A DNA stretch of 64,000 bases, taken from positions 158,048-222,047 of the forward strand of contig NW_003314349.1 of NCBI RefSeq assembly GCF_000143415.4, in the 5' to 3' direction. Both the position numbers and the translations under genes were made by a program. This document shows, in pieces, positions 23,337 to 33,908 of this stretch. The notes below the pieces were generated by a model. That model did not search any database. It was not told the origin of the DNA and saw only the letters and a program-made list of their open reading frames with translations. The stretch's first letter is position 1; every line of letters begins with the position of its first letter. This stretch comes from Selaginella moellendorffii. Taxonomy: Eukaryota; Streptophyta; Lycopodiopsida; Selaginellales; Selaginellaceae.

Positions 23337-23925
23337 GACGCTCAAGAACCCTAGCTCTTCCCCCCTTTGTGTGTTTAGTACAGTAAGATAGGGTTCTACC
23401 TATAGTCGAATCGATTCGATGGCCGCGGCCTCGAGCAAGCGAGCGCCCGCAAGGATTGTATCGCATTTCAATCCCTTCCTCTGGATCATCGCATTCCAGA
23501 GCGCGCCATGGCAGGCGCAGTGGCGAAATCTCCTGGCCGGGGTCTCGATCATCGCCATCGCAATGCTCGATGGCGCGAATCTATGCCCTGGATTTCCTCC
23601 ACCGGTGATGGCAGCATATACCCGGGCCGGGCATCTCCATCCAATCGAAGAACACCGATGAATGATGGTAGCGATGGATTCCAGGCAAATCGAACGATGC
23701 CAGCTCTGCCATGTCAGGCGGGGATCCGACGGCTCCGGCTGCCCGCCACGCCAGCAAATAAGGCGGGTAGGGTTCCAAGCTCTAGGGTTTGGTGTGTGTG
23801 GGAAGAAGCTCTGTGTCGAGGTAAGCGGCCGCTCGCCGGCTCTTGTGTCTCTCTGCTGATTCTCGGCGCCAGGATTGCCTCCAGATTCTAGGTATCCTAT
23901 GCTGTTCTGAGGCGATTTCCGGGGT
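23337..23925. promoter_or_regulatory. Shared divergent promoter region between the two U2AF65 genes
   Basis: 589 bp separate the two start codons, so it must hold both promoters. On the + side a GAG|GTAAGC at about 23820 followed by CCAG at 23883-23886 could be a small 5' UTR intron. No clear TATA box is seen on either strand. Confidence 0.55.
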
Positions 23926-25422
23926 ATGGCAGGGTACGAGGACGATCCTCCCGCAAGAGAGCAGCCGCAGAATGGGTCGGCCTATGATCGAGAGGGCGAG
24001 AGGGATCGTCACAGCCGAGACAGGGATTTCGGCGGCCGGGATCGCGAGAGACGGCACCACCGGGACAGGGAAAGGGGCGACAGGGGCGGCGAGAAAGAAA
24101 AGGAAGAGGGCCGCTACGACAGGGACAGGGATCACCACCACCGCAAGGGCGGCCACCACGATCGCAAGCACCACAAGCGCCAGTCGAGATCACACTCGAG
24201 GTCCCGCGGCAAGTCCCGCGAGCACGACCACTCGAGATCGCGCTCGCGGTCCCGGTCGGGGTCCGAGGATCGCCGGGCCAAGAGGGCGAGTGGATTCGAC
24301 GTGCCTCCGACCTCCACGACGCAGGTGCTCGCCAACCCCCCCGGCTTCTTCCCCGCGGTGATGCCGCCGCTGGCGGCCTTTGCCATGCCTCCGCAAACCA
24401 TGACCCAGCAGGCCACTCGCCACGCCCGCCAAGTCTACGTCGGCGGCCTCCCGGGCCTCGTGAACGAGCAAACCATCGCCACCTTTTTCAACCAGGTGAT
24501 GGTGAATGTCGGGGGCAACACCGCCGGCCCCGGGGACGTGGTCGTGAACGTCTACATCAACCAGGAGAAGAAGTTCGCGTTTGTGGAGATGAGGACGGTG
24601 GAGGAGGCGAGCAACGCCATGGCCCTGGACGGGATCAGCTTCCAGGGCGTGTCGGTGAGAGTGAGGAGGCCGAGTGACTACAACCCGTCGGTGGCGGCGA
24701 ACCTCGGCCCCAGCCAGCCGAGTCCGAGCCTCAACCTCGCCGCCGTCGGGCTCACCCCCGGGGCCGGCGGCGGCGTTGACGGCCCCGACAGGATCTTTGT
24801 CGGGGGCCTGCCGTACTACCTGACCGAGCCGCAGATCCGGGAGCTGCTGGAGTCGTTTGGCCCGCTTCGTGGGTTTGATCTCGTCAAGGACCGCGAGTCC
24901 GGGAACTCGAAGGGCTATGGCTTCTGCGTGTACCAGGATCCAAACGTGACGGACGTGGCCTGCGCGGCGCTCAACGGGCTCAAGATGGGGGACAGGACTC
25001 TGACGGTGCGGCGGGCGACGGCAAACGGGCAGCAGGCCGGGCAGGATCACGCTCACATCCTCAGCCTCGCCAAGAGCTTGACGATGAACGGCGTGTTCCC
25101 GGACGAGGGCGCGACGAGGGTGCTGTGCCTCAAGGAGGCGGTGCTGGAGGCGGAGCTCATCGAGGACGAGCAGTTTGACGAGATACTGGAGGACATGCGC
25201 GACGAGTGCGGCAAGTTTGGGACGGTGCTCCACTTGGTGATACCGCGGCCGTCACAGGCGGCGGAGGTGGACGGCGTGGGGAAGGTTTTCGTGCACTTTG
25301 AGGATACCGGCGCCGCGACGCGGGCGAGGATATCGCTCAACGGCAGGAAGTTTGATGGGAGGGCGGTGGTGGCGACTTACTACCCGGAGGAACAGTTCAT
25401 GGTGGGGGATTTCAGTGGTTGA
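23926..25422 (+). CDS. U2AF65: U2AF large subunit (U2AF65), intronless copy B
   Basis: A single open frame of 498 residues with the full U2AF65 plan. An N-terminal charged RD/RE/RS domain (about 20-120) is followed by a Pro-rich linker (VMPPLAAFAMPP). RRM1 has RQVYVGGLPG...KFAFVEMRTVEEASNAM; RRM2 has DRIFVGGLPYYLTEPQ...NSKGYGFCVYQDP; the C-terminal UHM has RVLCLKEAVLE...GKVFVHFEDTGAATRARISL, ending ATYYPEEQFMVGDF. It acts in 3' splice-site recognition with U2AF35. Like copy A it has no coding introns, and it sits in the opposite orientation 589 bp away. RRM1-RRM2 spacing and the PSDYNPS linker are closer to canonical plant U2AF65 than in copy A, so this may be the conserved copy. Composition is strongly GC-rich. 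Confidence 0.95.
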   Translation: MAGYEDDPPAREQPQNGSAYDREGERDRHSRDRDFGGRDRERRHHRDRERGDRGGEKEKEEGRYDRDRDHHHRKGGHHDRKHHKRQSRSHSRSRGKSREHDHSRSRSRSRSGSEDRRAKRASGFDVPPTSTTQVLANPPGFFPAVMPPLAAFAMPPQTMTQQATRHARQVYVGGLPGLVNEQTIATFFNQVMVNVGGNTAGPGDVVVNVYINQEKKFAFVEMRTVEEASNAMALDGISFQGVSVRVRRPSDYNPSVAANLGPSQPSPSLNLAAVGLTPGAGGGVDGPDRIFVGGLPYYLTEPQIRELLESFGPLRGFDLVKDRESGNSKGYGFCVYQDPNVTDVACAALNGLKMGDRTLTVRRATANGQQAGQDHAHILSLAKSLTMNGVFPDEGATRVLCLKEAVLEAELIEDEQFDEILEDMRDECGKFGTVLHLVIPRPSQAAEVDGVGKVFVHFEDTGAATRARISLNGRKFDGRAVVATYYPEEQFMVGDFSG

Positions 25423-25790
25423 GTCGAAGAGGATGGTCTGGTCGACAAGCACAGGCACAGGCTACACACTCGAGAGAGGCAGAAGGGGAAAAGCTCGTTT
25501 TGGTCGGCTGGTTTTGTTTCTTGGGTCTTGCAATGATCGAGCGAGACTATGGTTCGTGAGATGGAATTCAAGGGGTACCAGCCGGGCTGCTCTTGTAGTG
25601 TTCTCACGGTTATCTTTTTTCTCTCTTTCGTTACTACTTGATAAGTTTGCGTTTGATGTGTAGGAATGAATGGGAGGAGCAACCTCCCAGGTATGTCTCT
25701 GTTTTACTTTTCTTTTCTTTCGATTTCACAGAACTTTGGAGTTGTGCGTTCCAGTACTATCCAGGTACACTCTTGGATCATATCCCTTGG
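25423..25790. other. 3' UTR of U2AF65 copy B and junction with the carboxylesterase relic
   Basis: Non-coding sequence after the U2AF65 stop, merging into the repeat-like segment 25766-25802 at the 3' end of the opposite-strand carboxylesterase pseudogene. No separate gene seen. Confidence 0.5.
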
Positions 25791-25802
25791 CTAAAGTTTG
25801 CT
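25766..25802. repeat. Short dispersed segment, copy 1 (shared with 34540-34577)
   Basis: This 37-bp segment aligns with 34540-34577 with only three substitutions and a 2-nt indel. In both places the minus strand reads AGC AAA CTT TAG (Ser-Lys-Leu-stop) at the end of a gene on that strand. Confidence 0.75.
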
Positions 25803-26725
25803 AAAGTCTGCTTCATTGTAGGATATGTGAAAGGAGCAACGGCATGTCAATTGGAGTATTTGTTCACGAACTGGATGATCTCTCCGTACGAGTAAATCCA
25901 TTTCTCCCTCGACCTCTGGAAACGGCAAGGAATGGCCTCGATCTGGATACTCGGCAAGCTTTGCATCCTTGCCAGCTTTCCGGAGCTCTTGGTAGTACTC
26001 CACTTGGCGGCTGTAGAGCACGTCTCGAGATCCCACCAGCAGCAGCGATGGCGGCATTGGATCGATATCTCCTCGGCACTCGGGACTCTGCAGTAGTCAT
26101 GGTCGCGGCTGGCACCCTCGGGGAGACAAAGTCGCCAGAGAGCATCGCAGGCCGCGAGCGTGAGAACGTCGGGCCGCTGGAGCGACTGGATCTCGGACTT
26201 GGATCTCTCCTCGGCTCCAAAGAATGGATGAGTCCTTGATCTCCAGCGGCGAGAGATCGCAGTGGATCAATCGGGCAGCTAGCTGATGCCCGGGAGAAAT
26301 CCGCGTTCTGGAGCCAGGGGTCGCGATCCACGGGCGATTGCTGGGCCTGGGATTGAAGCCACTGAAGAGACACGAAAGAATCGTCGAATGCCACGGGGAG
26401 GCGATGCTCCGGCGCGAGCCTGTGGGCGACGGAGACGACGATCATCCCCATCTTTTGGGAGATGGCACCGCAAAGATAGTGGAAAATGTCCAAAGCATGG
26501 GAGAAGGCGGCGACGAATCCACCGCCATGGAAGTAGACGAGTAGCGCGCGCTTGCCGGTGGTAGCCGATTTGATTCGAGCCCATATTCCCGTTCCTCGCT
26601 CCAGGATCACGCCCTTGCATCCAAATTCGCCCTTGTTGAAGCTCGGACAATCCGGGCACTGGGGCCTCACGATCGCTGAAGAGCTGGACGCCTCTCACAT
26701 CGCCCAGCAGCTCGCAATTGGCCAT
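25791..26725 (-). pseudogene. Carboxylesterase (CXE / GID1-like alpha/beta hydrolase) pseudogene
   Basis: Pieces of one plant carboxylesterase occur in order but in changing frames. The start is MANCELLGDVRGVQLFSD, then a frameshift to RPQCPDCPSF...GIWARI and an intact oxyanion stretch VYFHGGGFVAAFSHALDIF with VAHRLAPEHRLPVAFDD, ending NADFSR. The following ~30 residues, which should contain the nucleophile motif GDSAGG, are missing. After that, fragments LIHCDLSPLEIK, PFFGAEERSKSE, CDALWRLCLPEGASRDH and SLLLVGSRDVLYSRQVEYY lie in at least three different frames, with GHSLPF holding the catalytic His. Multiple indels plus loss of the serine elbow make it non-functional. It ends ADFSKL-stop in a segment shared with the OPR gene. 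Confidence 0.85.
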
Positions 26726-28226
26726 CGCCCACACAGAAGACTTTGAAACGAAGTATTGGAGAGGCATCTGTATATATATAAAGCGAGGAGCGGAGGTCCG
26801 TAGCCGTCTGATCGCAGGCACGTATCCACGGTGGGGGAAAAATAACGTGTAGCAATGCTCTCCTGGGCACATGCCACAGAAAATTTAGGGTTGCGCGCAA
26901 TCATTTAGAAGATGTAGGATCTTGCGCTCAACAAGTTGTAGGCTTCTATGGCTTGTGCTTCTGAAATTGACCAGCACTAGAATTACTCCAGATAGATACC
27001 AAGAAACTAAGTTAAGCATTGGCACTGAGCGCAATTTTCCTTGTGCGACAATCAGGAAGACGAAAATCTGTGCCAGCAGCTCCACATAGGTGTCAGTAGC
27101 TGGAATGCTGGGAGAAGGTGGGCTTTATGTTATGCCAGCATTGGGCATTGGGATCATCTTGAACATGATGGTGTGGCATTGCGATAGAGCTGGAGGGCGA
27201 GCTAAAGGTTGCTTGGAAGCTAGTTTTCTGTAGCCATGGGGAAAGCGATTCAAAGTTCTGAGTTTAGGCTTAAGTTTGCAAAGAACTTCCTTACTTCCTA
27301 ACATGGTGTTTTGGTGACTTTAGTCACTGAGAGCAGCTTGATGCTGCATTGGTGTTTGCCGGCCAATGAAATTGGGCATGCTGGCTAGGACGGTTTGACA
27401 CTGTCAAAAAGGCCACATCACGATAACTGTTGGGACAAGGTTCCATGGCTTTGTTGGCAGTTGTGTTTGACAAGAGATTGGAAGAAAAATGTTCTTTTAT
27501 GTGTTCTATTCTTTAGCATGAATGCATTTCCAATGCAACTCCAACACTTGAGTTCTAACGCTGCATTGCTTTCCTTAACAATTTGATTTTATTTATCAAA
27601 GAATGGATACTTAACACACTATAAACCAAAATTATGTTATTTTATTATATAACTTTAGCTTATGAATACATAGATAATTTAGAAATATAGTTTTATGACA
27701 CTAGAAAACTATAAATTATGAGTGCATGGAATATAGGAATGAAATATAGAAATATGCATATCAATTAACCCAAAAACTCTAGTTTATATATAAAATTAAG
27801 TACTCCAGATTAAAACCAATCCAATTTTTATTAAAATCTCAGTACACTAATATTAATATACAACATTATAATTGTACATTTGTACCTCACATCATCCCCT
27901 CCTCTCAAAATGATAGAAGGTAGTCAAGTTCTTTGGTTGATAGGCTAAAATCTAGAGGAATATTAAGATGAGGGATTGATGAATTTATAGGAATTGTTTC
28001 TTATCCCTTTGTATGAAGCATTTTAGTCAATGCACATGCACAAATTAGCATATTGAACATTTGGGAAAATGAATTAGCATAATGTCATTCACTTTATACT
28101 TCACAATGGACAATAATAAGAATTGTAACATTGTTATTGTCCCATTTATATGCAACTTAAGTGTTTAATAAAGTTTGGTAGAATCAATGGAAGAATGTTC
28201 ATTATATATAAATCTTAGAATTTAAC
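26726..28226. other. Gene-free stretch at the start of the AT-rich block
   Basis: No supported gene. Composition falls steadily from near 50% GC around 27 kb to strongly AT-rich after 27.6 kb. The carboxylesterase relic's upstream region has a 'tatatatataa' run near 26771 that may be its old TATA box. Confidence 0.5.
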
Positions 28227-29019
28227 TATAAACAACCTAAGAGAACAACTCAAAAGATAATCCATAAAGTTCAAATATAGAAGGAAAGGGCCCATGAACA
28301 AGAGTGCACCCCTTTTTCTAATTGGTTAAAGGTTTTGAAATATTTGAAAATAAGCATTTTTGGGTTTGAATAGTATTAGGCTAGTGTAAGCAACCAAAGG
28401 GAACGACTCGAGAGACGATCCATGGGGTTCAAATATAAAGGGAAAGGGCCCATGAACAAGAGTGCACCCCCTTTTCCAATTGGTTAAGGGTCTTGGGATA
28501 TTTGGGGTTAAGCGTCCTTGGGTTTGAATAGTACTGGGCTGGGTGACCTCCCGGGAAGTCCAAACTCAGGAGCTTTACATTTGGTATCAGAGCGGTTTCG
28601 AGTCCGACTCTGTTAGTTGGCTAGGGGAATCACACCATATATTGATTGACATCTGGTTGGTCCAGTTTGCTCCCACTGGGCTTGACCCGAGGGGTAGAGT
28701 GTCAAGAGAGCGGGGCTCTTAGAAGAGTTGTGGCTCTCAGCTTCCGTTCACAAGGGCGTGAGCTTGTAGAGAAGCGTGGTGAATTGTAAACAACCAAAGG
28801 GAACGACTCGAGAGGCGATCCATGGGGTTCAAATATAAAGGGAAAGGGCCTATGAACAAGAGTGCATCCCCTTTTCCAATCGGTTAAGGGTCTTGGGATA
28901 TTTGGGGTTAAGCGTCTTGGGTTTGAATAGTACTGGGCTGGGTGACCTCCCGGGAAGTCCAAACTTAGAAGCTTTACAGTTAGATGACCTCTTAAGAAGT
29001 CCAAATTCATGAGCTTACA
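28227..29019 (+). repeat. Old Cassandra-type LTR, split by a younger Cassandra insertion
   Basis: 28227-28384 and 28979-29019 together align along the length of the Cassandra LTR in this window. The old copy begins TATAAACAACC, where younger copies have TGTAAGCAACC. It is interrupted at the 5S-derived 'ggctgggtgacc' position by the element at 28385-28978. Most differences from the young copy are C-to-T or G-to-A. No target-site duplication is recognisable around the old copy. Confidence 0.8.
28385..28978 (+). mobile_element. Complete Cassandra-type TRIM retrotransposon (LTR-PBS-LTR)
   Basis: The 5' LTR (28385-28579) and 3' LTR (28785-28978) both begin TGTAA and end TTACA, and differ at about eight positions. 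The primer-binding site TGGTATCAGAGC at 28582-28593 matches the 3' end of initiator tRNA-Met. The ~205-bp interior has no coding capacity. Each LTR holds a 5S rRNA-derived block (about 28505-28561 in LTR 1: ttaagcgtccttggg ... gggtgacctcccgggaagtcc), the hallmark of Cassandra. A 5-bp target duplication flanks it (gctag left, gttag right, one mismatch). It depends on other elements for mobility. Confidence 0.93.
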
Positions 29020-29156
29020 CTAGCATTAGCAACTTGTGGCAATTGCAAAGGTAAACCCAAACTCAGGAGCTTTACAGTTAGATGACCTCTTAAGAAGTCC
29101 AAATTCATGAGCTTACACTAGCATTAGCAACTTGTGGCAATTGCAAAGGTAAACCC
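28961..29156 (+). repeat. 98-bp tandem duplication across the Cassandra/old-LTR junction
   Basis: Units 28961-29058 and 29059-29156 are nearly identical. Each spans the end of the young 3' LTR, the target site, the end of the old LTR and flanking DNA, so the duplication happened after the nested insertion. Confidence 0.9.
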
Positions 29157-29350
29157 AACTTTATTGGCAATATTAGATCATGACAATATAAAATTTTTTA
29201 TGGTGAAGTACTAATGGAATTTTGTACCCTTATGACATATGTATATTGAAGAGACAGCAAATAATCATCTTAATTCGAATGTTGAAAATTCACATACTTC
29301 ACAATCATCTTTAAGAAGGTCTGAACAAAACATTCCACTAAACTATTTAT

Positions 29351-29545
29351 TTATGGATAATAAGCACTTGTGAAAGTGTGATGTATCCCCAGCCGAAACA
29401 TTAAAATGTGAAAAATCTTAACTATAAATGCAAGACCATTATATGAAAGAATCCATTTTGGACAAGAATAGTGGAACAACATTTGATTGAGGAGGAAATA
29501 TTTAACAGTTATCACGGATGCACTAGCAAAATCACTAAAAGTCAA
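29351..29545 (-). mobile_element. Ty3/gypsy integrase relic
   Basis: The minus-strand frame reads FHYSCPKWILSYNGLAF, then LMFRLGIHHTFTSAYYP. This matches the integrase core pattern 'CP+WI.SDNG.AF ... LGI.HTFTSAYYPQ' of plant Ty3/gypsy polyproteins, with the SDNG aspartate replaced by Tyr. The frame stops where PQxNGQ(V)E should follow. Only this fragment is recognisable; it is a dead remnant. Confidence 0.65.
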
Positions 29546-32403
29546 GTAGTTATATGTAATAATAACATAGGTTAGGGTTATGAGTCAGCTAGCATTCACA
29601 GCTATAATTAGCTTGGTTACAACTCTTCAATTTAGGCCATGGCACTACTCTATAGTTGGTGCTACCATTGTGGTATGTGTGTGGTTGACTACTACCAGCT
29701 TTGTGTGTTCTATATACAATTGTCAAGAGCAGGTGTGGTGAGTTCTTTTGAGTTCTAGCAGTCTGATTCTAACAATCTCTAGTAACTGTTTATGCCTCAT
29801 ATCTGTGAAGAACGAAAACAAGAACTAGTTCAGTCAAAGTTTGGTTTGTTTTTTTCTTATTTTGTAGGGTGGTGGACATGGTATGGTGCAATCATGATGC
29901 ATGGTGACCATGGCTTTGGCACTTATGACAAGTAGCAACTTCTAAAACTATAGTTGTGAAGCTATAAAATGTGAGCTTACAATACTCCCAGCAAGAACAC
30001 CTAAGAGTCAAACTTTCAATCCCAGTAAGAACACCCAAGAATAGGTTAAGGCAACCCAATTATTTTGATTTAATTTCTCAATTGATAACTGTTTAGGGAT
30101 TCTCATGGTGCTTGTGATTGTTTGGAGTGGACTTTTGAGCAGTAGTTCAGTTCTCATAAGAAAGTGCTAACATAAGTATGAGGTTTCCTCCAAGAACATT
30201 TGCATCCTGGACTGGAATTTTTCTTCATTATTTTATTATATTAATATTATATTAATACTTTTGTCTAGTACAAACTATAGCTATAAATAATGTTTTAGTT
30301 ACTAAGGTGGACAATGTAAATAGAAAATATTCATAGTTTATTAAGAAACTATATATAATAACTCTATAAGGGGTTAATGGGATTCTTGTGGGAAAAGGAA
30401 AAGTAATTAACTAAGAATTAAAAAAATAAAATTGTTTTATAACTGTGGTAAATACAGGTCTATACATAAATTATGATAAAAAACACCATTTGAGAAAGGT
30501 TAGGAATATATATACTATCTTTGGGACAAGATTGATGGTATTTTTCTCCTCAAAAAATATGCATGAATGTGTTATCACTCAATCATACAAGAGACAACTA
30601 ATGAAAAAGAATCCCCAAATGCACACAAAGTTGTTATAAACAATACACCTATTATATTACATGATATTAATGAAACACAGACTCGCATATATGTTAGACT
30701 CCTTGGAGGAAGATGTACATGCTAAGGATAGCATTACATGCGAGTTTTTTGGTGACCTAACCCCAATGGACATTGACAAACATGAGGAAGTCCTTAACAT
30801 TTCACATGTTATTAAAATATTTGAACTAGTTAATGTAGAAAGAAGAATGTGAAATCAATAAAATCGGTTGATACAAGTAGAAGAAAAACTAGTACATAGA
30901 AATATATTCTACTTTCAAATAAAACATGGAATTAATATATTCTTTGAATAGTGCCTTTAGGATCTTAGCAACTTGTTAGAAATTTTAATTTGATAATTGT
31001 CTATCTTAAAACGATATTCAAAAGGAAAATAAAAAACATGATAGCTAAAGAAGCTGTTTTATGAAATAGATTGTGTTTACAATTGATGTGTTAGTGGAAG
31101 ATAATATGTTCACAAAAAATGAACTACTGCTCACAAATGGAATTATTGTTGATATGTTGGTAAAGGAGAAAGTATTCACAAATGGAGCTACTACAAATGT
31201 GTTGGTTTGAAGAGAAGGTGTTCTTAAGTGGAGTTACTGATGGATTTATAAATGTTGAGCATACTAAAAATATTGAAGGAAAACCCATTCATAATGTACA
31301 TGATAAACATAATGTTTATGGTTTATAAGCCCAAAATGGATGATCCAGAGATAGTAAGGAATCATTGTTTACAAGTGAAGGTCCTATTGAAATTGAAAAG
31401 ATTATAAAAAATGAGGAGATAATATTGACAAATAGAGTAGAAATGTTAAGTCAAAATGGACTTAAAGAATATGAACTTGTCTAAAAATCTGGTGTTGAAA
31501 ACAAAAAGACTATAATTCAAGCAATACAACATCAATAGAGTCCATACATACTTGAGTGTATTTTTAGTGACTTTATATGACCAATATATATTAGAAATAT
31601 GTGGCAAGCATGTTAGTCCACTTCTCTCATACTAATTTAAATGATAGCAGTAGTTCTAGAGGAAATTATGGCATACAAAAATCTAAAATATGCTATTTAA
31701 TTTGAGGTTTTTTATATCTACTTTTAATGACTCATCTTTCCAGGAATAAATTAATTGAAAAGCATCCATGGCTTTCATCTTCATTCTTATGCACACATCA
31801 ATGGCAAAAACCTCCTTGTTAGAACTAGATATGTATATGTTTTCCTATATTTAACTTAAATTCCTCATCTTTCCTAGTAAGTGTTTTTTGGGACCTCCTT
31901 ACCATGAATGTTTATGCTTCATATAATTTATATTTATCTGTTTTAAAAAATTTATGCGGAAATAAAATTATGTCTTACCTATCTTATTGGGAATAAAAAA
32001 TACTAAAGTAAATAAATCACCAACAACTTGCATAACAGAGAGTGCATAAAGCAATGTTAATTCTTGAAAATACACCCATTTTAAAGGATTATTTGGCTCA
32101 ATAATTCTAGAACCACATTAGCACCCTAACATATGAATGCATAAAAATTTTAAATTTGTTGCAAAAATTCGTAAACCTTAGTAGTTTGAGCACTTTATTT
32201 TATGCCCATCTTATAATGCTCAATAGTGATGATGTAAAGTTAAAGCCAAAATTAAATAGTCTTTTGTGTCAAAAAGATCAATGTACTCAAGCTTAAAGCT
32301 TATGCACTATATATCAAGCAAATCAATATTGGAATTTTAAGCCAAATTTATGATGTGTTGTATAATAGACATTATATTATAAAGATGAGAAGTTTTATTA
32401 ATT
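29546..32403. other. AT-rich repeat-derived DNA without a supported gene
   Basis: Small open frames (for example + 30445-30639 and + 30661-30852) show no recognisable domain and are within chance for AT-rich DNA. Around 31130-31250 an imperfect repeated motif (cacaaatggagctact / cacaaatggaattatt) occurs. Probably decayed transposon sequence. Confidence 0.45.
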
Positions 32404-33280
32404 TTAGTTGAAACATCCAAGATGATTTGTTGTGTGTGTAGCCCACCAAACTTTTTCACTATTTATTATATAAGATACTAAATTACAATTATTTAGTAAT
32501 TTTAAATAAGTAAAAAAATAACAAAAAGGACTATTTGAGCAATATTGATTAATAGACCAAATTACTATACTATTTTCAGTATATAATACAATATTACCAT
32601 CATTTTGAATTTTAAGAAAGTATAAACCATAATAAGTTTTTATATTCTCTGATTTCCATGTTAATTTTTTTTTTGAATAAAGTGAAACTTTGCAATTTGA
32701 TTCAATTAATAATATATTTTTTCCATTTGAAGATCTTAAAAATTGTCCAGTAAAAAGAATATTATTTTTAAATCCAGCATTTAATGTTGTTAAACAGCTC
32801 TCTTCAATGAGTATATTGTTATTTGATAAAAGTGAATCTAAGAGATTTTTATAAAAAAAGAAGGAATATTGAAGTTGGTAGTTAGGATTCATAATTCTAC
32901 AAGAATTTGAACGTGCATTTCTTATAACATCTCTATAACCATTTATTATTCTATATAAACCATGATATAAATTATTACCTGTTAAATCTTCTCTATCTAT
33001 GTTAACACAATATCTATTAGGTACACGTTTAATTTGTGTAACAATAACACCTCTTGAAGTATCATTAGATAAAGACCTTTCATAATTATTTGGATAATTA
33101 TTTCTAGATCTATCTACTTCTGATAAAAGATTATATACTTGATTAATAATTACTTGAATTTCTTCTTCATTTAAAGTGTTATTATTTCCTCATTAAACTA
33201 CTGTTGTTATCTGAATAAAACAATACATGTTTAAAAAGAAAATTTTAAAATATATTAAAATTAAAACTAACTCTTTCATT
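32404..33280 (-). pseudogene. Bulb-type (GNA-like mannose-binding) lectin ORF, AT-rich, with two in-frame stops
   Basis: From 33193 down to 32404 the minus strand is open for about 260 codons, striking in ~75% AT DNA. The C-terminal ~130 residues form a bulb-lectin domain with three degenerate QxDxNxVxY-type sites: ESNCKVSLY, QNDGNIVLY and NNCNLVSY, with TGQFLRSSNGK and VWWATHTT as in B-lectin folds. Upstream residues (GNNNTLNEEEIQVIINQVYN ...) are Asn-rich and unrecognised. In the same frame further upstream, MKELVLILIYFKIFFLN (ATG at about 33280) looks like a signal peptide, but TAA-TGA separates it from the rest. A short intron with donor GTTAGT (about 33272) and acceptor TTATTCAG does not bypass the stops. 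Either a recently inactivated lectin or a misread exon structure. Confidence 0.55.
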
Positions 33281-33908
33281 GATAAATTTTGAATATTTCA
33301 ATTTTAATTTAAGGATTGTTCTAAACTAAGCATAACACTTTGAAATTTATAAGGACCTCACTTTTTCTAAAATAATTTTAAATTGTAGGATAATTATTAT
33401 TCAATTATTATATTTTTATTACATAGTTTGTAATTTTGGAATTAAATTTTGTATTTTGAACTATAGAATTATTCTAAGGATTGTGATTATTTTTTAGATA
33501 GATTCCTTAGTTTTCGAGTATGTTATATATTATTATTACATAATGGAATATTTATAACAGTTGGATTCTTAAAGGCTATTTTACAAGAATAGGCTTGGAT
33601 ATTTTCACCTCTGGTAATGTTTTTATTTTAAGCTTTGCCAAAAGGGCCATAATTGATGGTAGTTTTGAAAAAAAATGGCTGAAGAAGTGTTGTGATCTCT
33701 GTCATCCTTTAATTATCTAAGCTTAAATTATATGATCTTTGTAGAAACTATGTCCATCTTGTTAGATAGAGCTCACAACCACATTCTAACAACTCTAGCA
33801 CACAAACAAGCTGGATTTACATTGACTCGATTGGCATTTGTCCACAAATTCCTCCAGCGCTTCTTGCTTCTTCCTGAAACGCATTCCTCCACAAAGCTCG
33901 AGGCAAAC
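33281..33908. other. AT-rich spacer
   Basis: No gene seen. AT-rich up to about 33740, after which base composition rises sharply towards the next gene island. Confidence 0.5.

Noticed and set aside
24190-25233. 347-codon minus-strand open frame opposite U2AF65 copy B
   Set aside because: Antisense shadow of a GC-rich coding region; no recognisable domain, while the plus strand has three RRMs.
26057-26670. Continuous carboxylesterase ORF after NADFSR
   Set aside because: The frame stays open but reads Ser/Arg/Pro-rich nonsense; the homologous residues are in the other two frames, which shows frameshifts.
28505-28561. 5S rRNA gene
   Set aside because: Only the 3' half of 5S matches, and it lies inside an LTR with PBS and target duplications, so it belongs to Cassandra. 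The same holds for the copies at 55.4-55.97 kb and 63.8 kb.
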